Shown: piece by piece, positions 35,873-44,431 of the stretch
How positions within the stretch are numbered: the first letter of the stretch is position 1
How the letters are laid out: the number at the start of each line of letters is the position of its first letter
DNA from: Actinomadura sp. NBRC 104425
GTDB lineage: Bacteria; Actinomycetota; Actinomycetes; Streptosporangiales; Streptosporangiaceae
NCBI RefSeq assembly: GCF_030269545.1
Contig: NZ_BSTN01000024.1
Location: forward strand, 1-64,000
DNA length: 64,000 nucleotides
Direction: 5' to 3'
Made by a program: the position numbers and the translations under genes
Notes under the pieces: model-generated
What the model was told of the DNA's origin: nothing
The model's input: the letters and a program-made list of their open reading frames with translations, nothing else
Database searches by the model: none

Positions 35873-36574
35873 TCAGCCCGCGTTCACGGCCCGGTGCAGC
35901 GCCACCACGCCGAACGTCAGATCGCGCCAGCGCACCGACGTCCAGCCCGCCTCCTGCAGCAGCCGGGCCAGGGCCGCCTGGTCGGGCCAGGCCAGCGTCG
36001 ACTCGGCCAGGTAGCGATAGGAGTCGGGGTTGGAGCTGACCCGCGCGAGCAGCGGCAGCCCGTAGCGCAGGTGCAGGCGGTGCCCGAAGCGCAGCAGCAC
36101 GTTGGGCGGGTGACTGACCTCACACACCAGCAGCCGGCCGCCCTTGCGGGTGACGCGGCGCAGCTCGCGCAGCGCCTGGACGGTGTCGGCGACGTTGCGC
36201 AGCCCGAAGGAGATCGTCACGGCGTCGAACGCCCCGTCGGCGAACGGCAGGCGCAGCGCGTCCCCGGCGACGAAGCGCGGGCCCGCCGGGCCGCCGTTGC
36301 GGCGCGTGCCCACGCGCAGCATGCCGAGGGAGAAGTCGCAGGCGACGGTGCGGGCCCCGGCCGCGGCGAACGGCACCGCGGAGGTGCCGGTGCCGGCGGC
36401 CAGGTCCAGCACCTTCTCGCCGGGTCCGGCGTCCAGCGCCCGGACGACCTCGCGCCGCCAGTACCGGTCGCGGCCGCCGGTCATGAGGCTGTTGAGGAGG
36501 TCGTAGCGTTCGGCGGTTCGGTCGAACATCGCGGCCACGTCGGCGGGCCGCTTGTCGAGGAAGGCGCGGGTCAT
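35873..36574 (-). CDS. menG: Demethylmenaquinone methyltransferase
   Basis: The protein (233 aa) is a SAM-dependent methyltransferase of the UbiE/MenG family performing the last nuclear methylation of menaquinone. The SAM motif is VLDLAAGTGTSAVPFA. The N-terminal DVAAMFDRTAERYDLLNSLM and the segment FDAVTISFGLRNVAD are diagnostic for the family. It lies upstream of the MenJ-like gene on the same strand with a 134-bp gap that holds the Rex operator, so it probably has its own transcript. The neighbours support menaquinone rather than ubiquinone. Confidence 0.95.
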   Translation of the reverse strand: MTRAFLDKRPADVAAMFDRTAERYDLLNSLMTGGRDRYWRREVVRALDAGPGEKVLDLAAGTGTSAVPFAAAGARTVACDFSLGMLRVGTRRNGGPAGPRFVAGDALRLPFADGAFDAVTISFGLRNVADTVQALRELRRVTRKGGRLLVCEVSHPPNVLLRFGHRLHLRYGLPLLARVSSNPDSYRYLAESTLAWPDQAALARLLQEAGWTSVRWRDLTFGVVALHRAVNAG

Positions 36575-36598
36575 GCCCCCCAGCCTAGGGGGCGGGGT

Positions 36599-36844
36599 TC
36601 AGGCGTCCTCTCGGGCGCGGGACTCCTGGAAACGGCTGCGGCGCCGACTCAGCCCCGCCACCACGGACGCCGACATCGCATCGCGCTGCGCGGACAGCAG
36701 CACATAGCTGATCAGCCCGCTGATCACCAGCGCGCCCAGCAGCAGGAACAGCGGCGCCTTCTGCATCGGCGTCAGCCAGAGCACGCCCGCGGTGGCCAGG
36801 AAGATGCCCAGGCGGGCGGAGGTGTAGACGAGGACGGCTCGCAT
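36599..36844 (-). CDS. DUF4229-type small membrane protein
   Basis: The protein (81 aa) has two predicted membrane helices (LVYTSARLGIFLATAGVLWL and LFLLLGALVISGLISYVLL), then a charged cytoplasmic tail LSAQRDAMSASVVAGL...RRRSRFQES. This is the layout of actinobacterial DUF4229 proteins, commonly found beside menaquinone genes. It ends 24 bp before menG, so they are probably co-transcribed. Function is unknown. Confidence 0.75.
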   Translation of the reverse strand: MRAVLVYTSARLGIFLATAGVLWLTPMQKAPLFLLLGALVISGLISYVLLSAQRDAMSASVVAGLSRRRSRFQESRAREDA

Positions 36845-36914
36845 GACAGTTCAGAGCCTACCTGCGCCGTTCGTCCCGTCCATCACCACCCGCCCCTCGG
36901 CGCCCCGCGAGGAC

Positions 36915-37874
36915 TCAGGCGTAGATGTCCAGGAACAGGGCCGGATCGACATTGCCGCCCGACAGCACCGACACGTAGGTGCGCGCGTCCGGCAGCTCGT
37001 CGCGGCGGAACAGGTACGCGGCGGTCGCCACGGCACCGGCGGGCTCGGCGATCAGCCGGGCCTCGCGGGCCAGGCGGCGCACCCCCTGCCGGATCTCGTC
37101 CTCGGTGACCGTGACGATGCCGTCGACGAACTCGCTGATGTGCGCGAACGGCACGTCACCGAGCCGCTGGGCGCGCAGGGCGTCGGCGACGGTGCGGCCG
37201 GTCTCCTCGGCGGCCCAGGACACCGGGTGCCCGGCGCGCAGCGAGGCGCGGGCGTCGGCGGCCAGCTCGGGCTCGACGCCGATCACCTTCGCCTGCGGGC
37301 GCAGCGCCTTGACCGCGGCGGCCACGCCCGCCAGCAGTCCGCCGCCCCCCACCGGGACCAGCACCACGTCGGCCTCCGGGCAGTCCTGGGCGATCTCCAG
37401 GCCCACGGTGCCCTGCCCGGCCACGATCCGCGGGTCGTCGAACGGCGGAATCATCGCGAACCCGTGCGCCTCGGCGAGTTTTTCGGCGGTGGCGATCCGG
37501 GCCTCCATGGTCGGTTCCACGTACACGATCTCGGCGCCGTGCCGGACGCAGGCGTCGACCTTCACTCCCGGAGTGGTGTGCGGAATGACCAGCACCGCGC
37601 GAATTCCGAGCAGCCGCGCGGTGTAGGCGACGGCCTGCGCGTGGTTGCCGCTGGAATGCGTCACCACGCCGCGCGCGCGTTGCCTGTCCGGCAGCGCCGA
37701 GATCGCCGCGTACGCGCCGCGCAGTTTGAACGCGCCGATCGGCTGGAACGACTCGGCCTTCACCAGCAGCGGGGGGTCGGTCGAGGGAAAGGGGACCAGC
37801 GGGGTGCGCACGCAGACGCCGGCCAGCCGTTCGGCCGCCCGCTCGACGTCCGCCAGTGACACGAGATCCGACAT
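36915..37874 (-). CDS. Threonine/serine dehydratase-like PLP enzyme
   Basis: The protein (319 aa) is a fold-type II PLP enzyme. The Schiff-base Lys lies in SFQPIGAFKLRGAY. The asparagine loop is SSGNHAQAVAYTA and the phosphate-binding Gly loop VGGGGLLAGVAAA. There is no C-terminal ACT regulatory domain, so it resembles catabolic threonine dehydratase or serine racemase/dehydratase rather than biosynthetic IlvA. ATG 37874 gives MSDLVSLADVERAAERLAG, the normal start. The extra 35 codons upstream are not protein-like. It is not clearly linked to the quinone genes. Confidence 0.88.
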   Translation of the reverse strand: MSDLVSLADVERAAERLAGVCVRTPLVPFPSTDPPLLVKAESFQPIGAFKLRGAYAAISALPDRQRARGVVTHSSGNHAQAVAYTARLLGIRAVLVIPHTTPGVKVDACVRHGAEIVYVEPTMEARIATAEKLAEAHGFAMIPPFDDPRIVAGQGTVGLEIAQDCPEADVVLVPVGGGGLLAGVAAAVKALRPQAKVIGVEPELAADARASLRAGHPVSWAAEETGRTVADALRAQRLGDVPFAHISEFVDGIVTVTEDEIRQGVRRLAREARLIAEPAGAVATAAYLFRRDELPDARTYVSVLSGGNVDPALFLDIYA

Positions 37875-38116
37875 GTGAGGGAGACTATGCCGTGCGGTGC
37901 GCCGCGCGGGAACCCTGGTTCCGGTGACGATTCGCGCGTGCTGCGGGGGCGGTTGTGACCGCAGGAGCCGAAGCACCATTTACTTCTCGTTATTTGCGCA
38001 GGTCAACCGGCTACGCTCGGTGATCTTTTCCGAAAACAAGGGAGAAATCGGTCTTGAGCCGCCACACTAGAAACAGTCCACCCGCACCGAGAGCGGGACA
38101 AAGGGGGAGAGACAAC

Positions 38117-38320
38117 GTGGAAAGCACCAGCGAGCGCCTGCTGACCCCCGGAGAGGTCGCCGCCCTCTTCCGGGTCGATCCGAAGACGGTCACCCGATGG
38201 GCCGCGGCGGGCAGGATCAGCAGCATCCGCACTCCCGGGGGCCACCGCCGCTTCCGCGAGTCGGAAGTGCACGCGCTGCTGCGCGGGGAAGAGCCGGTCG
38301 CCGAGCACTCGGCGCGCTGA
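38117..38320 (+). CDS. bldC: BldC-type MerR-family DNA-binding regulator
   Basis: The protein (67 aa) is about the size of Streptomyces BldC (68 aa) and consists only of a winged helix-turn-helix: LLTPGEVAALFRVDPKTVTR, WAAAGRISSIRTPGGHRRFR, ESEVHALL. BldC controls entry into aerial development and binds direct repeats as asymmetric oligomers. GTG 38117 follows AAGGGGGA (38101-38108). The frame can extend to a TTG at 38054, but the added residues are not conserved-looking. There is no MerR effector domain. Orthology to BldC is inferred from near-identity in the HTH. Confidence 0.85.
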   Translation: MESTSERLLTPGEVAALFRVDPKTVTRWAAAGRISSIRTPGGHRRFRESEVHALLRGEEPVAEHSAR

Positions 38321-38388
38321 TTTCGCGCCCGGTCCGTCCGGCCCGGCCGCCCGGCGGCCACCCCTCCGCCCGGCATCCGGTCGCGTGA

Positions 38389-38664
38389 TCACCCTTCCGC
38401 TCCGGACGGTCCGTCGCCCTCCAGGTCCGCCTTCCACTCCTCGAACCGGCGCAGCAGGTCCGCATCCTCGTCCCGCCACCGGCGCCTTTTCTCCGCCAGC
38501 TCCTCCTCGGTCAGCGACTGGCCGAGCAGCCGGTCGTAGTCGGGGTCGCCGGGACCGATCTCCACATACGCCTGGGCGATGATCCGTCCCGTTCCCTCCG
38601 CGGAGTCGGCAAGAACGCTGTGCGGAACGCGGAGCCTGCCGTCGGGCAGCCGGATCACGTACAT
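38389..38664 (-). CDS. Small acidic protein downstream of the LF-like metallopeptidase
   Basis: The protein (91 aa) starts MYVIRLPDGRLRVPHSVLAD. A middle segment, GTGRIIAQAYVEIGPGDPDY, is followed by a charged helix (LTEEELAEKRRRWRDEDAD and FEEWKADLEGDG). No membrane segment or known domain is visible. It lies 76 bp downstream of the metallopeptidase gene on the same strand. A role as its regulator or immunity partner is possible but rests only on position. It may equally be an independent conserved hypothetical. Confidence 0.65.
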   Translation of the reverse strand: MYVIRLPDGRLRVPHSVLADSAEGTGRIIAQAYVEIGPGDPDYDRLLGQSLTEEELAEKRRRWRDEDADLLRRFEEWKADLEGDGPSGAEG

Positions 38665-38740
38665 CGTCGATCACCTTCGGTGCTGGTCGTCGCACATCGG
38701 CATGTGCCGGTCGTCGTCGCGGCTGGTACGGATCGGCATG

Positions 38741-39730
38741 TCAGATCCCGAAGCGTCGGTTGAAGAACAGCATGACATCCAGCGCCAGCCGGATGTCGCC
38801 GGCGAGCATATCGACCAGAGCGGGGCGCTGGCGGGCGGAGATCGCGGCGAACGCGTCGGCGAAGAACTCGCGGCGGCCGAGCGCCGCGGGCTGCTTGTGG
38901 AAGTCGCTGGCCAAATGCGGGCGGACCCGGTCGTAGAGGGCGCGGAACTCCGGGCTGTCGGACGTCCAGCCGCCCGGGCCGCCGTCGATGTCGTCGAGCG
39001 CGTGGCCGACCTCGTGCATCATCACGTCGGGGGTCGGGGACGGCCGGTCGCCCACGACGATCTTGCGGTCGCCGTAGGCGCCCGCGCAGATGTCCCAGGT
39101 GGCCGCGCCGGACGGCAGGGGCCGGTCGCGCAGGTGGCCCATGTCGTCCAGCTGCGGGACGCCGCCCGGCCCGACGTAGATGCCGTCCAGCCCGGCGGCC
39201 AGCTTGGCCTTCAGCCGGTCGGGCAGGGCGGCCAGGCTCTCCACCGCGCGGATCACCTCGGGCGTCGGCGGGCCCTGCCGGGCGTCCCACTGCCGGTGCA
39301 GGATGCGCTCCAGCACGCCGCAGTGCCGCCGGCCGTCCGGGGCATGCGGCAGGCCCGGCGGGTGGGGTTCGACGCGCGGCTGCCGCGGTTCGTCGTCCAG
39401 TTCGAAGTCGCGCCAGGAGAAGCCGTCGCGGGGGCTGACGTGCCTGCCGCGGGGACGCTGCCCGCGGTCCGGGACGGCGTCCGGGTCGGCCTCCGCGCGG
39501 GGTGCGTCGGCTGCGGTGAAGGCGTCGTCGCGTCCGGCCTTGCGGAAGCGGCCGAAGCGGTCGCGCGGCTGGTTGAGGCGCGGCCGCACCCAGCGCGGGA
39601 TGCGTGCCGCGTCGGCGGCGCGGGCCGGGTCCGGGGACCGCGGCGGATCCTGGGACGAGTCCGGCGGCGAGGGCGAGTACGCCGCGTCCCTGCTCTCCCG
39701 GGGCTTGCGGTGGATGCCTCTGAAGCGCAT
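38741..39730 (-). CDS. Anthrax-lethal-factor-like (M34/ATLF) zinc metallopeptidase
   Basis: The protein is 329 aa. The C-terminal domain has the zinc motif H239-EVG-H243 in VMMHEVGHALDDIDG and a downstream glutamate E288 in RREFFADAFAA. In anthrax lethal factor the corresponding sequences are HEFGHAVDDYAG and EAEFFAEAF, with the same 45-residue spacing from second His to Glu (recalled). Residues 1-130 are Arg/Pro-rich, charged and probably disordered, without signal peptide or membrane helix. Cys137 and Cys215 are the only cysteines. M34-like domains occur in polymorphic toxins and in Pro-Pro endopeptidases. Which applies here, and how it would leave the cell, is unknown. Confidence 0.8.
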   Translation of the reverse strand: MRFRGIHRKPRESRDAAYSPSPPDSSQDPPRSPDPARAADAARIPRWVRPRLNQPRDRFGRFRKAGRDDAFTAADAPRAEADPDAVPDRGQRPRGRHVSPRDGFSWRDFELDDEPRQPRVEPHPPGLPHAPDGRRHCGVLERILHRQWDARQGPPTPEVIRAVESLAALPDRLKAKLAAGLDGIYVGPGGVPQLDDMGHLRDRPLPSGAATWDICAGAYGDRKIVVGDRPSPTPDVMMHEVGHALDDIDGGPGGWTSDSPEFRALYDRVRPHLASDFHKQPAALGRREFFADAFAAISARQRPALVDMLAGDIRLALDVMLFFNRRFGI

Positions 39731-39830
39731 CGGGCTCCTCTGTCAGCGGGCCCGCTTCGGGCCTCCGTGGCAGAGTAAGCCCCCGGCCGACTCTCCGTCA
39801 TCCCCGCACGTTACGGACTACTCTCTTGAC

Positions 39831-40130
39831 ATGGCGTATGTGCTGCTCGCCCTCGTCCTGGTCGGAGTGTGGCTGTTCTGTCTGTTCGACGTGCTGGCCA
39901 CGGACGAGGAAGAGGTACGTCACCTGCCCAAGTTCGGCTGGTTTCTGATCGTGCTGCTGGGCGCCTTCCCCGGTGCGGGCCTGTGGCTGGCGCTGGGCCG
40001 TCCCCGCCGCTCCCTCGTCGGCATGCCCGGCGCCGCTCCCCGTCCGGACGCGCCCAAGGGACCCGACGACGATCCGGCCTTCCTGCGCGAGCTCGAACGC
40101 CGTCTGCGCGGCGACGACGACCGCACCTGA
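39831..40130 (+). CDS. PLD nuclease N-terminal domain (PLDc_N) membrane protein
   Basis: The protein (99 aa) has two membrane helices: YVLLALVLVGVWLFCLFDVL and WFLIVLLGAFPGAGLWLAL. These enclose the short loop TDEEEVRHLPKFG, the standard PLDc_N arrangement, ending with GRPRRS. A hydrophilic tail DDPAFLRELERRLRGDDD follows. Stand-alone proteins of this type are common in actinomycetes with no assigned function. It is divergent from the metallopeptidase gene. Confidence 0.8.
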   Translation: MAYVLLALVLVGVWLFCLFDVLATDEEEVRHLPKFGWFLIVLLGAFPGAGLWLALGRPRRSLVGMPGAAPRPDAPKGPDDDPAFLRELERRLRGDDDRT

Positions 40131-40148
40131 TCACCGCGCCTGATCACC

Positions 40149-40191
40149 GCGCCCGGCCGCCGCGCCGGGGTCGGGCGCAGCGGCCGGGCGC
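40149..40191. terminator. Hairpin between convergent genes
   Basis: A perfect 12-bp stem, GCGCCCGGCCGC (40149-40160) and GCGGCCGGGCGC (40180-40191), has a 19-nt loop between the PLDc_N gene and the end of ccsB. It would serve both directions. Just before it, CCTGATCACCGCG-like sequence occurs twice in tandem. Confidence 0.55.
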
Positions 40192-40199
40192 GGCGGCGG

Positions 40200-41234
40200 T
40201 CAGGCGTAGGAGTGCAGGCCCGAGAACATGTAGTTGACGCCGAAGAAGTTGAACAGCAGCGCGGCGAACGCCACCAGCGACAGGATCGCGGCGCGGCGGC
40301 CCTTCCATCCGGCGGTCGCGCGGGCGTGCAGGTAGGCGGCGTACCCGATCCAGGTGACGAACGACCAGATCTCCTTGGGGTCCCAGCCCCAGTAGCGGCC
40401 CCAGGCCTCGTCCGCCCAGATCGCGCCCATGATGATGGCGGCGGTCCAGATCGGGAAGGCGAACGTGGTGACGCGGAACGCCATCCGGTCCAGGACGTCG
40501 GTCGCCGGGATGCGCGCCCACACGCCCTCGCCGGCCTTGCCGCGCGCCTCCTGCCGGCTCTTGAGCATGTAGAGGATGGTGGACGCGCCGGCGACGGTGA
40601 ACGCGCCGGTCGCGACGATGGCGGCGGTGACGTGGATGGCGATCCAGTACGAGTTGAGCGCCGGGACGACCGGGCCCACCGAGTTGTAGAGCCAGATGTT
40701 GGCGATGCCGAGTGCGACCACCGCGGCCAGCATCACGAAGGCGCCGAGGAAGCGGGCCCGGAACCGCCACATCACGATCAGGAAGGCGGTCACCGCGGCG
40801 AACGCGATCGCGGTGAGGAATTCGTACATGTTCGCCCACGGCCACCGGCCCGCGGCGGCCGCGCGGGTCACCAGGACGCCCAGGTGCGCGCCCCAGCCGA
40901 GGACGTTCAACACGACGGCCAGCCGCGCCCACTCGACGCGGTTGCCGGCGGTCTCGTCCTGCTCCGCCCCGGCGGTCGCCTCGGCGGCCGGCTCGCAAGC
41001 CGCCGTCTCGGCGGCCGCCTGCGCGTCGCCGCCCGCGCCGGCGCCGACCAGCACCTTGGCCTCGGCCTTGACCTGCGCCTTCACCTCGGCTTCGGCGTCG
41101 GCCCCGGTCTCGGCGGCCGCCGGGCGGCGGCGGAAGCCGAGATCGGCCGCGTAGGCGACCATGGCGACGATGTACAGCACGACGGTGCTCAGCATGAGCT
41201 TGTCGCTCAGCTCGGCGAGCTCGGCACTACTCAC
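40200..41234 (-). CDS. ccsB: Cytochrome c biogenesis protein CcsB/ResC
   Basis: The protein (344 aa) is the membrane partner of ResB in system II cytochrome c maturation, moving heme outward and attaching it to apocytochromes. The tryptophan-rich heme motif WGWDPKEIWSFVTW is present, as are several histidines near helix ends (LNSYWIAIHVTAA). About eight membrane helices are seen. An unusual Ala/Glu/Lys-rich insert (residues about 40-90, with repeats such as EVKAQVKAEAKV) follows the first helix. GTG 41234 lies 5 bp after the resB stop. Confidence 0.93.
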   Translation of the reverse strand: MSSAELAELSDKLMLSTVVLYIVAMVAYAADLGFRRRPAAAETGADAEAEVKAQVKAEAKVLVGAGAGGDAQAAAETAACEPAAEATAGAEQDETAGNRVEWARLAVVLNVLGWGAHLGVLVTRAAAAGRWPWANMYEFLTAIAFAAVTAFLIVMWRFRARFLGAFVMLAAVVALGIANIWLYNSVGPVVPALNSYWIAIHVTAAIVATGAFTVAGASTILYMLKSRQEARGKAGEGVWARIPATDVLDRMAFRVTTFAFPIWTAAIIMGAIWADEAWGRYWGWDPKEIWSFVTWIGYAAYLHARATAGWKGRRAAILSLVAFAALLFNFFGVNYMFSGLHSYA

Positions 41235-41238
41235 CTGG

Positions 41239-43002
41239 TCACTCCTTCGCTTCGGTTGCCGACGCGTCCGCCCCGCCGGAAGCGTCCTTATCCCGGCCGT
41301 CCGCCGGGGCGTCCCCGGCACCCCGCAGCGCGGTCACGATGTCGTCGAATTCGGATGTCGGGTGGCCGAGCGTGAGCCCGCCGACCTCGACCACGGTACG
41401 CCCGCCGTCGCCGGGCCGCGCACGGACCCACACCCTGCGGCGGCGCACCATGAACGAGGCGACCAGGCCCAGCACGGCGAGGACGGCCGCGACGAGGGCG
41501 GGCATGCGGCCCGGGTCGTGGTTGACCGACAGGCTGGCCCACTCCCGCACGCCCTCGAAGGTGATCGAGCCCGAGCCGTCCGGAAGCTTGAACGTCTGGC
41601 CCGGCTCCAGCAGTTTCTGCCCGTCCTTGACGGGCTGCAGCGTCTTGCCGATGCCCTCCAGCCGGTACACCGACTGGGGGTTGCCCGAGTCCAGGCCGAT
41701 GTCGCCCTTGAACGCGGTGATCGTCACCACCGGGCGCAGCGCCGCGGGGAACGCCGAGACGATCTGCTTGCCGTCCTCCGACGACGCGGCGCTCGGCCAC
41801 AGGATCGCGTAGAACGCCAACTGCTCGGGCTCGGCGTCGGGAGCCTTGATGACGCCCTCGGAGGTGTAGTTGCGCTGCTCCATCGGCAGGAACGGCACGG
41901 CGTCCTGGTAGGCGATGTTGCCCTTGGCGTCGCGCACCGTGAACACCGGCGAGTACCCGTGGTTCAGCAGGTACACCTTGGCGCCGCCCACCTTGAGGGG
42001 GTGGTTGACGCGCAGGTCGTGGGTCTTCTCCGGGGAGGTGGGGGTCTCCCGGTAGCGCACCTTGGCGAGGTAGTCGGTGGCCTGGCCGCGCCGCGCGCCC
42101 TGGGTCTCGTACGTGGCGGTGAAGCTGTCCAGCTGGAAGGAGAACGGGGCCAGCTCGCTGCTGTCGAACTGGCGGCCCGGGGTGAACTGGTCGTACTGCG
42201 CCAGCGAGTTGGCGAACGACTTGCCCTCGGTCAGCAGCACGTTGCCGCGGTAGCCGAACGCGTTGCCGATCCCCAGCGCGAACAGCAGCCCCAGCAGGGC
42301 CAGATGGAACACCAGGTTCCCGGTCTCGCCCAGGTAGCCCTTCTCGGCGGCCACCCAGCGCCCGGCCTCGGGGCCTCCCCCCTCGTCCACCCGGAAGCGG
42401 CGGCGGCGCAGCAGCGCGCGCGCCTGCGCCAGCGCCTCGTCGGGTGAGGCGTCGGTCTCGTACGTCGCGGACTGGGGAAGCCGCAGCAGGTTGCGGGGCG
42501 CCGCCGGGGGACGCGACCGCATCGCCCGGTAGTGCTGGACCGCGCGCGGCAGCACGCACCCGGCCAGCGACACGAACAGCAGGATGTAGATCGCGGCGAA
42601 CCACGGCGCGGCGAACACGTCGAACAGCGAGAACCTGTCCAGCCACGGCGCCAGGGTCTTGTGCTGCTCGAAGTAGTCGGCGACGCGCTCGGGGGACTGC
42701 CCGCGCTGCGGCAGGATCGAGCCGGGCACCGCGCCCAGCGCCACCAGGAACAGCAGCACCAGCGCGGTGCGCATCGAGGTCAGCTGGCGCCAGCTCCAGC
42801 GCAGCCAGCCGATCACGCCCAGCCCCTTGGGCGCGGGGCCGCCGTCGTCGGGCGTCGTCAGCCCCTCCGGGGTCGCGGCCGCGGCCTCCAAAGTCTCGTC
42901 CTGCAGGGTCTCGTCCTGCTCGCCCTCGGTGCGGGCTTCACCCTCGGTGCGCGTCCGGACGGTCCCGGAGGCGGCGCCGGCGGTGTTCGGCGTGTCGCTC
43001 AT
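41239..43002 (-). CDS. resB: Cytochrome c biogenesis protein ResB
   Basis: The protein (587 aa) is the ResB half of the heme delivery and ligation complex. After a 70-residue acidic N-terminus it has the helices and motif WRQLTSMRTALVLLFLVALG, SILPQR, and SLAGCVLPR. A large periplasm-side domain follows and a final helix VAAVLAVLGLVASFMVRRRR. ATG 43002 gives MSDTPNTAGAASG. It lies just 2 bp after ccdA, so the whole tlpA-ccdA-resB-ccsB set is one operon. Confidence 0.93.
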   Translation of the reverse strand: MSDTPNTAGAASGTVRTRTEGEARTEGEQDETLQDETLEAAAATPEGLTTPDDGGPAPKGLGVIGWLRWSWRQLTSMRTALVLLFLVALGAVPGSILPQRGQSPERVADYFEQHKTLAPWLDRFSLFDVFAAPWFAAIYILLFVSLAGCVLPRAVQHYRAMRSRPPAAPRNLLRLPQSATYETDASPDEALAQARALLRRRRFRVDEGGGPEAGRWVAAEKGYLGETGNLVFHLALLGLLFALGIGNAFGYRGNVLLTEGKSFANSLAQYDQFTPGRQFDSSELAPFSFQLDSFTATYETQGARRGQATDYLAKVRYRETPTSPEKTHDLRVNHPLKVGGAKVYLLNHGYSPVFTVRDAKGNIAYQDAVPFLPMEQRNYTSEGVIKAPDAEPEQLAFYAILWPSAASSEDGKQIVSAFPAALRPVVTITAFKGDIGLDSGNPQSVYRLEGIGKTLQPVKDGQKLLEPGQTFKLPDGSGSITFEGVREWASLSVNHDPGRMPALVAAVLAVLGLVASFMVRRRRVWVRARPGDGGRTVVEVGGLTLGHPTSEFDDIVTALRGAGDAPADGRDKDASGGADASATEAKE

Positions 43003-43004
43003 GG

Positions 43005-43757
43005 TCAGATCACCGTCTCGAAGCCGCCGATCCACGACTTCAGCTCAATGGTCAACTCGCCCCACAGGCCCGTCACCAGCAGCACCCCGATGGCGACCAG
43101 CATGCCGCCGCCGATCCGCATGACCAGGCCGTAGTGGCGCTTGACGGCGCCGAACGCGGTCAGCGCCCGGCGGTAGGCCAGCGCGGTCGCCACGAACGGC
43201 AGCCCGAGGCCCAGGCAGTACGCCAGCGACAGCAGCGCCCCGCGCCCGGCGGACGCCTCGCTGAACGACAGCGCCTGCACCGCGGCCAGGGTGGGGCCGA
43301 TGCACGGCGTCCAGCCCAGTCCGAACAGCACGCCGAGCAGCGGCGCCCCGGCCAGCCCGGCGGCGGGCAGCCGGCCGGACTTGACGGTGCGCTGCAGCCC
43401 CGGCACCAGGCCCATGAACGCCAGCCCGAACACGATCGTGACCGCGCCGAGCACCCGGGTGATCGGGTCGGCGTACTCCAGCAGCCAGCGGCCGAGGCCG
43501 CCGAACGCCAGCCCGGCGCTGACGAACACCAGGCTGAACCCCGCGATGAACAGCACGGCCCCCGCCACCAGCCGCCCGCGGCGCTGCTCGGCCAGGTCGG
43601 CGCCGGTCATCCCGGTCACGTACGACAGGTAGCCGGGCACCAGCGGCAGCACGCACGGGGACACGAACGACACCAGACCGGCCAAAGCGGCCAGCGGCCC
43701 CGCCACCAGCAGCGATCCGCTGGTGACGGTCTGGTCCACCCCCGCCGAGACGATCAC
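43005..43757 (-). CDS. ccdA: CcdA-type thiol-electron membrane transporter
   Basis: The protein (250 aa) passes electrons from thioredoxin across the membrane to keep apocytochrome c cysteines reduced. It has six membrane helices with the two redox cysteines in SFVSPCVLPLVPGY and GWTPCIGPTLAA, the family hallmarks. The GTG start at 43757 overlaps the tlpA stop by 4 bases. Confidence 0.94.
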   Translation of the reverse strand: MIVSAGVDQTVTSGSLLVAGPLAALAGLVSFVSPCVLPLVPGYLSYVTGMTGADLAEQRRGRLVAGAVLFIAGFSLVFVSAGLAFGGLGRWLLEYADPITRVLGAVTIVFGLAFMGLVPGLQRTVKSGRLPAAGLAGAPLLGVLFGLGWTPCIGPTLAAVQALSFSEASAGRGALLSLAYCLGLGLPFVATALAYRRALTAFGAVKRHYGLVMRIGGGMLVAIGVLLVTGLWGELTIELKSWIGGFETVI

Positions 43758-44386
43758 TTCTCCGCGAGGACCCGGGTGACGATCGGGTTCAGCTTGGAAT
43801 AGGTGGTGGCGCCGATGACGCGGGCGGCGACGCGGCCCTGGCGGTCCAGGACGAGCGTGGTGGGGATCGCGTTGGGCGGCACGGAGCGGAACGCCAGCGT
43901 GATGCGGCCGTCGGCGTCGAACAGGCTCGGGTAGCCGACCTTGAACTTGCGCTCGAACGCCTGGGCGTTCTGCTTGCTGTCCTTGAAGGCCACCCCGAGG
44001 AACTCGACGCCCTTGCCCTTGTTCTCGCTGTGCACCTGCTCCAGCGACGGCGCCTCGCCCCGGCAGGGGGCGCACCAGGACGCCCAGAAGTTGACGACGG
44101 TGACCTTGCCCTTGTAGTCGGCGAGCGCCACCTTCTTGCCGTCCAGGGTGTCGCCCTGGACGCCCGTCATCGGCTTGCGCTCGGACACCGGGATCGCCTG
44201 CGCGGAGCCGTCGCCCGCGATGAAGCGGTTGTCGCTGCCGCCGGGCCCGTTCTGGGACGCCTGCGAACCCGCGCAGCCCGCCAGGAGCCCGCACATCGCG
44301 GCCGCGACGGCGATCCGGGCGGCGGCCGGGACGCGCCTGGGCCGGATCGCGGCGGTGCTCGGCACGGCGGAGATCCGGGGGCTCAC
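43754..44386 (-). CDS. TlpA/ResA-like thiol-disulfide lipoprotein
   Basis: The protein (about 210 aa) is a thioredoxin-fold lipoprotein that reduces apocytochrome c outside the membrane with electrons from CcdA. The N-terminus has a basic start, a hydrophobic stretch and lipobox LLAGC (Cys about 39). The active site is WASWCAPCRGEAPSL and the cis-Pro region AIPTTLVLDRQG. GTG 44386 follows TAGGAGGG; a TTG three bases earlier is possible. A strong dyad (44397-44413) lies just upstream, overlapping the leader. Confidence 0.92.
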   Translation of the reverse strand: MSPRISAVPSTAAIRPRRVPAAARIAVAAAMCGLLAGCAGSQASQNGPGGSDNRFIAGDGSAQAIPVSERKPMTGVQGDTLDGKKVALADYKGKVTVVNFWASWCAPCRGEAPSLEQVHSENKGKGVEFLGVAFKDSKQNAQAFERKFKVGYPSLFDADGRITLAFRSVPPNAIPTTLVLDRQGRVAARVIGATTYSKLNPIVTRVLAEK

Positions 44387-44396
44387 CAAACCCTCC

Positions 44397-44413
44397 TACT
44401 ACAGGATGTAGTA
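44397..44413. promoter_or_regulatory. Palindrome before the cytochrome c maturation operon (BlaI/CopY-like operator)
   Basis: TACTACA-GGA-TGTAGTA is a perfect 7-bp dyad with 3-bp spacer, 11 bp before the tlpA start. The core ACTACA/TGTAGT resembles operators of BlaI/MecI/CopY-type repressors (TACA/TGTA half sites), recalled from mycobacteria and firmicutes. No such repressor is in the window. Its closeness to the RBS (its edge touches TAGGAGG) would block transcription or initiation. Confidence 0.5.
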
Positions 44414-44431
44414 CTCAATGTAGCGACCGGT

